Part shown: positions 39,230 through 46,030 of the stretch, in pieces
How positions within the stretch are numbered: the first letter of the stretch is position 1
Layout: each line of letters opens with the position of its first letter
Assembly: GCA_017458085.1 (NCBI GenBank)
Contig: JAFTGE010000055.1
Span: 1-46,030 of the forward strand
DNA length: 46,030 nucleotides
Reading direction: 5' to 3'
DNA from: Oscillospiraceae bacterium
Lineage (GTDB): Bacteria; Bacillota; Clostridia; Oscillospirales; Oscillospiraceae
The notes under the pieces: model-generated
Told to the model about the DNA's origin: nothing
The model's input: the letters and a program-made list of their open reading frames with translations, nothing else
Databases searched by the model: none
Position numbers and translations under genes: made by a program

Positions 39230-39269
39230 CCCCCCGCATGATCGAATCAGTTCATCATATGCCGGGGGG
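39230..39269 (-). promoter_or_regulatory. Hairpin sequestering the murA ribosome-binding site
   Basis: On the minus strand CCCCCC plus GGCAT pairs with ATGC plus GGGGGG, with small bulges, and is followed at once by ATTTTTATG. The G-run is murA's Shine-Dalgarno, and the hairpin plus T-run also resembles a terminator. It could lower murA translation or attenuate the transcript after murG. Confidence 0.6.
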
Positions 39270-39279
39270 AACCTATGTG

Positions 39280-40401
39280 TTATTGTTTGCAGATTTCCAG
39301 AATAATATCCACGATGCGGTCGGTGGCGTTGCCCGCTGAGAGAGAACGCATGGCCGCCGACATCGCTTCCAGCCGGTTTGCGTCCGCCAAGAGCTCCTTC
39401 ATCCGCCGCAGCAGCGACTGCGCGTCGAATTCGCCCTCCAGCAGCACCTCCGCGCCGCCGGCCCTTTCCAGAACGCGGGCGTTTTTCTCGTGATGATTGT
39501 TGGTCACGTTCGGGGAGGGCACCATAATCACGGGCTTTCCCAAATAGCACAGCTCGGAGATGGTCGAGGCCCCCGCACGGCAGAGGATCAGGTCGGCCGC
39601 CGCCATGACCCGCGGCATATCAAAGATAAACTCGCGCACCTCCACGCCAGCCGCGCCCATATTTGGCGCCGTCTCGCGCAGCCCCGCCATCAAATCCTTA
39701 TAATATAAGCTGCCCGCCGCATGGATCATGCGGAAGTTCTGCGTTCCGTCCAGCTGGGGGATCAGCTCTGCCATGACATGGTTCATGTGACTGGCGCCGA
39801 GAGAACCCCAGACAGAGACGACCAGCTTCTCATCCGGTTTCAGTCCCAGCTCCGCCTTGGCCCGCGCCTGATCATAGCGGTCAAATTCTCCGCGCACGGG
39901 GGTGCCCGTGAAGGTCAGGCGGTCGGGGTGCCGATAGTACTGACGGCTCTCCTCCAAGCCGAGCATGACGCGGTCCACGCGGTCGGCCAGCAGCTTGGTG
40001 GTCAGGCCGGGGACGGCGTTGCTCTCATGCACCAGGGTGGGAATGTGCAGCTCGGAGGCCGCGGCCAGCACCGGGTAGCAGATATAGCCGCCCGTACCGA
40101 TGACCGCGTCGGGCTTGAATTCGCGGAGGATGGCCTTGGCCTCACGCGTGGATCGTGCGACATTGTGCAGCGTCTCCAGATTATGCCGGACAGCAGCCAG
40201 GTCATGCCCCCGCTGAATATAGGTCATGTTCAGGCCGCGAATCTCATACCCCTCACGCGGGACAAGATTCATCTCCATCTTCCCCTCAACACCGATGAAG
40301 AGAAATTCCGTATCCGGCATCAGCTCACGCAGACGGCCCGCAACCGCAAGGGCAGGATTGATATGTCCGGCGGTACCGCCGCAGGTAAAAACAAACTTCA
40401 T
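39280..40401 (-). CDS. murG: UDP-GlcNAc--undecaprenyl-pyrophosphoryl-MurNAc-pentapeptide transferase
   Basis: A 373-residue GT28 glycosyltransferase that turns lipid I into lipid II on the cytoplasmic face. The N-terminal loop is CGGTAGHINPALAVA, the second glycine-rich loop is VVSVWGSLGASHMN, and the donor site includes CRAGASTISELCYLGKPVIMVP. It begins MKFVFTCGGTAGH and follows ftsW after 21 bases. Length and motifs are normal. Confidence 0.95.
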   Translation of the reverse strand: MKFVFTCGGTAGHINPALAVAGRLRELMPDTEFLFIGVEGKMEMNLVPREGYEIRGLNMTYIQRGHDLAAVRHNLETLHNVARSTREAKAILREFKPDAVIGTGGYICYPVLAAASELHIPTLVHESNAVPGLTTKLLADRVDRVMLGLEESRQYYRHPDRLTFTGTPVRGEFDRYDQARAKAELGLKPDEKLVVSVWGSLGASHMNHVMAELIPQLDGTQNFRMIHAAGSLYYKDLMAGLRETAPNMGAAGVEVREFIFDMPRVMAAADLILCRAGASTISELCYLGKPVIMVPSPNVTNNHHEKNARVLERAGGAEVLLEGEFDAQSLLRRMKELLADANRLEAMSAAMRSLSAGNATDRIVDIILEICKQ

Positions 40402-40422
40402 ACTCGTATATCCTCTTTGTAT

Positions 40423-41580
40423 CTAATGGTTGGCGATATCCCGTGAGGCGCTGAGCACGATTCCCAGCTCGCCCAGCTGAATGAGCAGCGCGGTGCCGCC
40501 ATAGCTGAACATGGGCAGCGAGATCCCCGTGCATGGCACAAGATTTGTCACCACCGCCACATTTAAGAACACCTGAATGGCCAGCAGCGACGTGATCCCG
40601 CAGCAGACCAGGAAGCTGAAGCGATCCCGGCAGTGGAAGGCAATCCAGAAGCCGCGCAGGATCAGCAGCGCAAACAGACACAGGATCAGCGCCGCGCCGA
40701 TAAAGCCCAGCTCCTCACACACGACGGAGAAAATAAAGTCATTATGCTCCTCCGGCAGATAGAGAAACTTCTGTCGGCTGCCGCCGAGCCCGAGGCCGCT
40801 TAAACCGCCGGAACCGATGGTATAGAGCGACTGAACGATCTGATACCCCTGATCCGAGGTATCGGAAAAGGGATCGCGCCAGGTGTTGATGCGCGTGGAG
40901 GCATAGGGAAAGAAGGTCAGCAGCACCGCAATACCGCCGGCCGCAGCGCTGAACGCGCCCACAAACCAGCCGGTCCTCACCCCGCCCACAAAGAGCATCA
41001 CGGCCCCGATAGCCAGGATGATGACCGAGGCGGAAAAATGCGGCTCCAAAATCAGCAGGCCAACGATGCCGGCGAGAATCCCCGCGAAGGGCAAAATGCC
41101 GTAGCGAAAGCTGCGCATGCGGTCACGGAAGCGGCAGATCAGCACCGAAAAGCTCAATATCACCGCGAGCTTGGCAAGCTCCGACGGCTGCAAGGTCAGG
41201 CCGCCGACGCCGAGCCAGCGGCGCGAGCCGTTGGCCTTGACCCCGATCAGGGGCACCAGCATCAGCAGAACAAGCGTCAGCGCCAGGAAATGGAAAGCGT
41301 AGCGGCGATAAAAGCCCATCGGGAGCCGGGACGCCAACAGCATCACGCCGATTCCCAGCAGCGCAAAAATCAGCTGCCGCACAAAATAATAGACCGCGTT
41401 GCCGCCGGTCACGTGCGAAGGATCATACCAGGCCCGCGGATAGCTGGCCGAAAGGACCATGATCACACCCACGGTCAATAACAGCATGGACACGGTAAAA
41501 AACGGCCCGTCAAACGCCGGGCGGCGATTCACAGTACCGGCAGACGAAAGGCCGGCGAGGCGGGCGCCGTCATAACGCAT
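40423..41580 (-). CDS. ftsW: Peptidoglycan polymerase FtsW (SEDS family)
   Basis: A 385-residue polytopic membrane protein. SEDS hallmarks are ANGSRRWLGVGGLTLQPSEL, the catalytic-loop region LPEEHNDFIFSVVCEELG, and the C-terminal LPMFSYGGTALLIQLGELG. It polymerises lipid II at the septum with the class B penicillin-binding protein encoded upstream. GGAGGTGGG precedes the ATG. RodA is the alternative, but its location between mraY and murG points to FtsW. Confidence 0.93.
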   Translation of the reverse strand: MRYDGARLAGLSSAGTVNRRPAFDGPFFTVSMLLLTVGVIMVLSASYPRAWYDPSHVTGGNAVYYFVRQLIFALLGIGVMLLASRLPMGFYRRYAFHFLALTLVLLMLVPLIGVKANGSRRWLGVGGLTLQPSELAKLAVILSFSVLICRFRDRMRSFRYGILPFAGILAGIVGLLILEPHFSASVIILAIGAVMLFVGGVRTGWFVGAFSAAAGGIAVLLTFFPYASTRINTWRDPFSDTSDQGYQIVQSLYTIGSGGLSGLGLGGSRQKFLYLPEEHNDFIFSVVCEELGFIGAALILCLFALLILRGFWIAFHCRDRFSFLVCCGITSLLAIQVFLNVAVVTNLVPCTGISLPMFSYGGTALLIQLGELGIVLSASRDIANH

Positions 41581-41608
41581 GTTCCCACCTCCCCGGCCGG
41601 ATCAAAAC

Positions 41609-42613
41609 TCAGTAGCGCTGATACACCCCAATAAAGGATATGATCGCCATGAGCAGAGATATACCTGTAAAGAGAACAAACAGTTCTTTTTCACTCCATT
41701 TTTTTCCGGTCCAGCCACCCATCTCCAAATGATGATGGAAGGGGGCCATTTTGAAAACACGCTTGCCATGGGTGAGCTTAAAGTAGCTGACCTGAATGAT
41801 ATCGGAGAGCGTCTCGATAATAAAAACGAAGCCCAGCGTAATCAGGATCAGGGGCATATCGTAGGCAAAGGCCAGCGCCGCAACCGCGCCGCCGAGAAAC
41901 AGGGAGCCGGTGTCGCCCATGAAGCACTTGGCGGGATTAAAATTATAGATCAGAAAGCCCAGCAGACCGCCAAGCAGTCCGGAAGCAAAAAGCCCCAGTT
42001 CCTGGAAACGCTCGCCCCAGGCAAAGGCGATCACCACATAAAACAGGAACACCGGAAGCGAGGTGCCGGTTGCCAGCCCGTCCACCCCGTCGGTGATATT
42101 GACGGCGTTGACCGTACCGACAATCACGAAGGCCGCGAAGACGAGATACAACCACTCCGGCATGTACACGGTTTTCTGCGAAAAGGGCACATACAGATGC
42201 GGCCGGACGAAACCGATCTGGCGCATGATGAGCACGAAGACCAGCGCCGCCGCCAGCTGCAGCAGGAACTTGCTGCGGGAGGACAGGCCCATGTTCTCCT
42301 TTTTCTTGAGCTTTTCCCAGTCGTCCAGAAAACCGATGGCGCCAAAAACCAGCGCAAACAGCAGCACGAAGATATGTTCAAAGCGGCCGTGGAGCATGCC
42401 GTCAAAGCCCACGGTCAGGCACACCAGCGTGACGGCAAGAATGAACATCACGCCGCCCATGGTGGGCGTGCCGCTCTTGAGTTTATGCCACTCCACCTGG
42501 CTTTTGATCTCCTGGCCCGCCTTCTGCCGACGCAGCCAGGGAATATAGTATTTTCCAAAGGCACTGGCAAACAGGAATGCCAGAACAAAGGCCGTTATCA
42601 GCTTGATGGTCAT
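41609..42613 (-). CDS. mraY: Phospho-N-acetylmuramoyl-pentapeptide transferase
   Basis: A 334-residue polytopic enzyme that transfers phospho-MurNAc-pentapeptide to undecaprenyl phosphate, making lipid I. Motifs include SGTPTMGGVMF, GFLDDWEK, NITDGVDGLATG, FMGDTGSLFLGG and the FHHHLEMGGW loop. The start at 42613 (MTIKLITAF) has GGGAGA upstream; a TTG at 42643 would overlap murE and is less likely. In many genomes murF precedes and murD follows mraY; neither is here. Confidence 0.95.
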   Translation of the reverse strand: MTIKLITAFVLAFLFASAFGKYYIPWLRRQKAGQEIKSQVEWHKLKSGTPTMGGVMFILAVTLVCLTVGFDGMLHGRFEHIFVLLFALVFGAIGFLDDWEKLKKKENMGLSSRSKFLLQLAAALVFVLIMRQIGFVRPHLYVPFSQKTVYMPEWLYLVFAAFVIVGTVNAVNITDGVDGLATGTSLPVFLFYVVIAFAWGERFQELGLFASGLLGGLLGFLIYNFNPAKCFMGDTGSLFLGGAVAALAFAYDMPLILITLGFVFIIETLSDIIQVSYFKLTHGKRVFKMAPFHHHLEMGGWTGKKWSEKELFVLFTGISLLMAIISFIGVYQRY

Positions 42614-42639
42614 ACAGTTCTCCCGTATTGCATGGACGC

Positions 42640-44097
42640 TCAACGTCCGTGTTTTCTCTCTGTCAGATGCTCGGCCACGATCACACGCTCGTCCATCGGA
42701 AACTTCTCATGGCCGATGATCTGATAGTCCTCGTGACCTTTGCCGGCAAGCAATATTACATCACCGGGGGCCGCGTTGTCAATAGCCCAGGCAATTGCCT
42801 CCCGACGGTCGGGGATCACCCGGCTTGCCGCGTCCCCCTCTTTCAGCCCCGGCAGGATCTCCTCAATGATCGCCAGCGGCTCCTCTGTGCGGGGATTGTC
42901 CGAGGTGACAATGACAAGATCCGCGTTCTGCGCGGCGATGCGGCCCATGATGGGGCGCTTGCCACGGTCGCGGTCGCCGCCGCAGCCGAAAAGCACCGTG
43001 AGGCGTCCCTTTGTGACCGGGCGCAGGGTTTTCAGCGCCTTTTCCAGGGCGTCGGGCTTGTGGGAATAGTCGATGATGATGGAATAGTCCCCGTCTGTAG
43101 GAACGCTCTCCATGCGTCCCTTAACGCCTGTGGCGCTGCTGACGCCGTCGGCACAGTCTGCAAGGCTCATGCCGAGGCTCATGCCCGCAGCAATGACGCC
43201 CAGAGCGTTATACACCGAGAACATGCCGGGGATGGGCAGCCGCGTCAGCGCAAGCGCTCCCCCGCTGACCGCGGCAAAGCGCACGCCGGCGGCTGTCAGC
43301 CGAATATCCTTCGCCGTCAGGTCCGCGTCGTTGCTTTCAGCGGAATAGGTGAAGACAGGGCAGGTCACGTTTTCCGTCATAAAGGCCGCGCGCTCATCGT
43401 CCAGGTTGATGCAGCCGACCGCGCACTGGGAAAAGATTTTGCGCTTGGCCTTGGCATATTCCTCCATGCTGCCGTGCAGATCCAGATGGTCCTGCGACAG
43501 ATTGGTGAATACCGCCACATCAAAATGAATCCCCGCCACGCGCTCCAAGGTCAGGGAATGGGAGGATACCTCCATCACCACATGGCTGCAGCCGGCGTCC
43601 GCCATCTGACGAAAGAGGGCATTGAGCTCCAGGCTTTCCGGCGTGGTAAATTCCGAATGCAGGTGCTCGTCGCCGATCATGTTGCCGTTTGTGCCGATGA
43701 GCCCGACCTTCGCGCCAAGCTTTGTCTCCAGCATATGCTTCATGATATAAGTCGAGCTGGTCTTGCCGCTGGTGCCCGTAAAGCCGATGACCTTCATCCG
43801 CGCCGCAGGATTGCCGTAGAAGGCCCGGCTTGCCAGGGCAAGCCCCAGGCGGCAATCCTCAATGAGGACATAGGGCGTCCCGTCGGCGGGCAGCTCCTGG
43901 CACAAAACCGCCACCGCACCTTTTTCGAGCGCGGCAGAGATAAAGCGGTGTCCGTCGGAGTTAAAGCCCTTGATCGCCACAAACAGGTCCCCCGGCTGGG
44001 TTTTGCGGGAATCATAGCTGATCCCGCGAATGTCCGTGTCCATGTCGGCGGCAGCGCCCAGGATATCAATATCTTTTATTAAATCTCCAAGCTTCAT
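42640..44097 (-). CDS. murE: UDP-MurNAc-tripeptide synthetase
   Basis: A 485-residue Mur ligase adding the third amino acid to the peptidoglycan stem. ATP loop GTSGKTS (108-114), the central IDYSHKPDALEKAL segment, and DNPR at 400-403, the motif of enzymes that add meso-diaminopimelate. The cell wall is therefore probably DAP-type. The start at 44097 has GGAGG upstream and gives MKLGDLIKDI; an in-frame ATG at 44130 lies inside the pbp gene. It is followed 26 bases later by mraY, with murF missing. Confidence 0.95.
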   Translation of the reverse strand: MKLGDLIKDIDILGAAADMDTDIRGISYDSRKTQPGDLFVAIKGFNSDGHRFISAALEKGAVAVLCQELPADGTPYVLIEDCRLGLALASRAFYGNPAARMKVIGFTGTSGKTSSTYIMKHMLETKLGAKVGLIGTNGNMIGDEHLHSEFTTPESLELNALFRQMADAGCSHVVMEVSSHSLTLERVAGIHFDVAVFTNLSQDHLDLHGSMEEYAKAKRKIFSQCAVGCINLDDERAAFMTENVTCPVFTYSAESNDADLTAKDIRLTAAGVRFAAVSGGALALTRLPIPGMFSVYNALGVIAAGMSLGMSLADCADGVSSATGVKGRMESVPTDGDYSIIIDYSHKPDALEKALKTLRPVTKGRLTVLFGCGGDRDRGKRPIMGRIAAQNADLVIVTSDNPRTEEPLAIIEEILPGLKEGDAASRVIPDRREAIAWAIDNAAPGDVILLAGKGHEDYQIIGHEKFPMDERVIVAEHLTERKHGR

Positions 44098-44126
44098 TTT
44101 TCCTCCGGCGATATGAAATCGCATGT

Positions 44127-46030
44127 TCAATAGATTCCGAGAATGGTTTCATCCTGATCGATCAGGCCAACGTCAATGACCGTGCCGTGGGCCAGCTGGG
44201 TCCCTGCCGGCAGGCTCTGCGTGCCGACGATCTGTGTGGCCGGGTCAATGAGGCGGCTGTTGGTGGACAGATATAATCCATAGTAAGACAGGGTATCCCG
44301 CGCCTGCTCGTAGGTCAGGCCCGTCAGATCCGGCAGGCTTTCCCTGTCAGGGGAGACCTCTGCGTCGAGATAGAGGATAATCTCCGTATCCTCCGCGATC
44401 CGGCTGCCTGCGGCGGGGAGCTGATCGGTGACCGTCTTCCCCGAGCCGATGGTGCGGTAGCGGAGCGAAGCCTCCTTGACCGCCTTGGCCGCGTCGCTGA
44501 GATCCTTCCCCACGAGGCTGGGCATGACTGCCTCCACGCGCTCACCCGAGGCCTCCACGCCGAGATAAGGCAGAATGTCCGCCATCATGCGGCCGACCAC
44601 CGGCGCCGCCATCTGGCCGCCGCTGATATAAATGCCGGAGCGGTTCGAGGGTGTATCCAGGAAGGTCAGAAGCACGATCTGCGGATCATCCGCCGGGGCA
44701 AAACCAATGAAGGAAACGATGTACTCCTTCTTCCCTGTCTGCGCCTCCAGGCTGACCTTCTCGCTGGTGCCGGTCTTGCCGCCGATGCGGTAGCCGGAGA
44801 CGGCGGCGTTGCGCCCGGTCCCCTCGTTCATATCTCCAACGACCTGCTCAAGGATACCGCGCACCTTTTCGCTGGTGCTCTCGCTGATGACCTGGCGCAC
44901 CACCTTTGGCTCGCGCGCATAGGTGACCGTCCCGTCGGCGTCGAGCAGGCGGTCAACCACATAGGGCTCCATGTGATAGCCGCCGTTGACGCAGGCGCTG
45001 ACCGCGCGCACCAGTTGCAGCGGCGTGATGGTAAAGGTCTGTCCAAAGGAAGCGGCCGCAAGCTGCGACAGGTTTTTGGGCGAACAAAAGGTATTCTTGC
45101 TCCACCAGATGCTGCCGCTCTCCCCGGCAAGGTCGATCCCCGTCCGGGCTGTCAGGTTCTCATCCGGGTCATTCGACAAATTCAAAAAGCCGAAGGCTTC
45201 GCAGTAATCATAAAAACGCACGGCCCCCACGCGCTGGCCGATGTTGACAAAGGCGGCGTTGCAGGAATGCTGCACCGCCTGCGTCAGGCTCTGGCTGCCA
45301 TGGCCCTCCGTCTTCCAGCAGCGGATCGGACTGGTACGGCCGGTGACGCTGACGCTGCCGCCGCAATAAAAGGAGTCGGACTCTTTGACCGCACCTTCCT
45401 CCAACGCCATGGAGAGCGTGATGATCTTAAAGGTGGAGCCGGGCTCATAGGTATCTGACAGGGCCTTGTTGCGCCACTGGCGGATTTGTGCCTGGGCAAG
45501 CAGCTCGGAGGCCTCCTCCTTTGTGGCCGCGCCGTCGATGACCGCCTGGGCCTCACTGCTTACGGCGAGGAAGTTATTCGGGTCGTAATCGCCGAGCGAC
45601 GCCATGGCGAGGATCGCCCCCGTCTTGGGATTCATGGCGATGGCGCCCGCGCCGTTGAGCACATCGTAATCCGCGACGGCCTGACGCAGATGCTTTTCTA
45701 CATAGTACTGGATCGTCGCGTCGAGGGTCAGCACAACGTCATGGGCCCCTTCTCCGGGCAGATACTGCTCGTACTCCGTAAAGAGCATCTCCGTCCCGTA
45801 GGCATTGGTAGCACGCTGGGTCTTTCCCGCCGTGCCGGAGAGCGCGTCGTTATACTGCGCCTCCACCCCCTCAAGCCCGTAATTATCAATACCGACAAAG
45901 CCGATGAGGTGGCTTGCCAGATTGGAATTGGGATAATAGCGCTTGGTGTCCGTCTCCAAGCGAACGCCTTTCAGGTTATTCTCTGTTTTGAATCGGCGAA
46001 TCTCATCCGCTGTTTCCTGCTCGACCTTTC
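44127..46030 (-). CDS. Class B penicillin-binding protein with two PASTA domains, 5' end outside the window
   Basis: At least 634 residues of a septal transpeptidase of the FtsI/PBP2x/SpoVD type. The open frame continues past position 46030, so the N-terminal membrane helix is not seen. Visible are the dimerisation domain (LIGFVGIDNYGLEGVEAQYN), the active-site STFK (bases 45426-45437), the SCN triad in QHSCNAAFVNIG, and KTGTS. Two PASTA domains follow (MPSLVGKDLSDAAKAV and LPDLTGLTYEQARDTL). It cross-links peptidoglycan made by FtsW. Two PASTA domains resemble streptococcal PBP2x; SpoVD, the sporulation paralogue, usually has one. The gene is upstream of murE, as in other dcw clusters. Confidence 0.93.
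   Translation of the reverse strand, partial: KVEQETADEIRRFKTENNLKGVRLETDTKRYYPNSNLASHLIGFVGIDNYGLEGVEAQYNDALSGTAGKTQRATNAYGTEMLFTEYEQYLPGEGAHDVVLTLDATIQYYVEKHLRQAVADYDVLNGAGAIAMNPKTGAILAMASLGDYDPNNFLAVSSEAQAVIDGAATKEEASELLAQAQIRQWRNKALSDTYEPGSTFKIITLSMALEEGAVKESDSFYCGGSVSVTGRTSPIRCWKTEGHGSQSLTQAVQHSCNAAFVNIGQRVGAVRFYDYCEAFGFLNLSNDPDENLTARTGIDLAGESGSIWWSKNTFCSPKNLSQLAAASFGQTFTITPLQLVRAVSACVNGGYHMEPYVVDRLLDADGTVTYAREPKVVRQVISESTSEKVRGILEQVVGDMNEGTGRNAAVSGYRIGGKTGTSEKVSLEAQTGKKEYIVSFIGFAPADDPQIVLLTFLDTPSNRSGIYISGGQMAAPVVGRMMADILPYLGVEASGERVEAVMPSLVGKDLSDAAKAVKEASLRYRTIGSGKTVTDQLPAAGSRIAEDTEIILYLDAEVSPDRESLPDLTGLTYEQARDTLSYYGLYLSTNSRLIDPATQIVGTQSLPAGTQLAHGTVIDVGLIDQDETILGIY

Noticed and set aside
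42628-44082. A 484-codon open frame on the plus strand
   Set aside because: A shadow of murE on the opposite strand, whose Mur ligase motifs are unmistakable.

Overview
The window looks like chromosome from a moderately GC-rich anaerobic Clostridia (Bacillota), most likely a gut Oscillospiraceae-type bacterium. This is inferred from Gram-positive Shine-Dalgarno and sigma-A signals, a division/cell-wall cluster with a two-PASTA penicillin-binding protein, a sortase pilus locus with a giant Cna_B adhesin, and GC-rich intergenic repeats. No rRNA, tRNA, phage, transposase or CRISPR array was seen.

Layout. 1-250 (-): 5' end of coaBC. 451-5275 (+): a five-gene ABC importer of the dipeptide/oligopeptide/nickel family, closed by a strong bidirectional terminator. 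5315-27831 (-): an 11-gene surface-fibre locus, the centre of interest. 28275-29720 (+): moaA-moaC (molybdopterin precursor). 29756-31600 (-): an unrecognised membrane/coiled-coil protein. 31745-32701 (+): tRNA-dihydrouridine synthase. 32743-35044 (-): UDP-glucose dehydrogenase and UDP-glucuronate epimerase. 35181-35771 (+): a THEP1-type NTPase. 35833-46030 (-): division and cell-wall cluster pbp-murE-mraY-ftsW-murG-murA-ftsQ-ftsZ, with the pbp running off the window.

The surface locus has two blocks. The upstream block (27831 to 11258) encodes a coiled-coil protein, a Ser/Lys signal peptidase I, a 3948-residue LPSAGG adhesin (His/Cys repeats, CHAP domain, about a dozen Cna_B-like domains), an LPSTGG major pilin and a class C sortase; this reads as a classical covalent pilus. 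The downstream block (11076 to 5315) is six tightly coupled genes: a Cna-type secreted protein, two TasA/camelysin-like proteins with SipW-type signal peptides, a protein ending in a VKTGD sorting-like signal, a stalk protein with Asn-Thr-Gly repeats, and one polypeptide that joins a SipW-type signal peptidase to a class B sortase. I propose that this block builds a second surface structure in which a single enzyme both matures and anchors TasA-like subunits.

Non-coding structure is concentrated in the pilus block. A perfect 15-bp inverted repeat overlaps the -35 of the pilin promoter, two tandem 97-bp elements with inverted termini lie upstream of it, a strong hairpin follows the pilin stop, and a pair of structured repeats brackets srtC. 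These may set pilin dosage or promote recombination. Starts were chosen by ribosome-binding site and family alignment from memory; no database search was possible.
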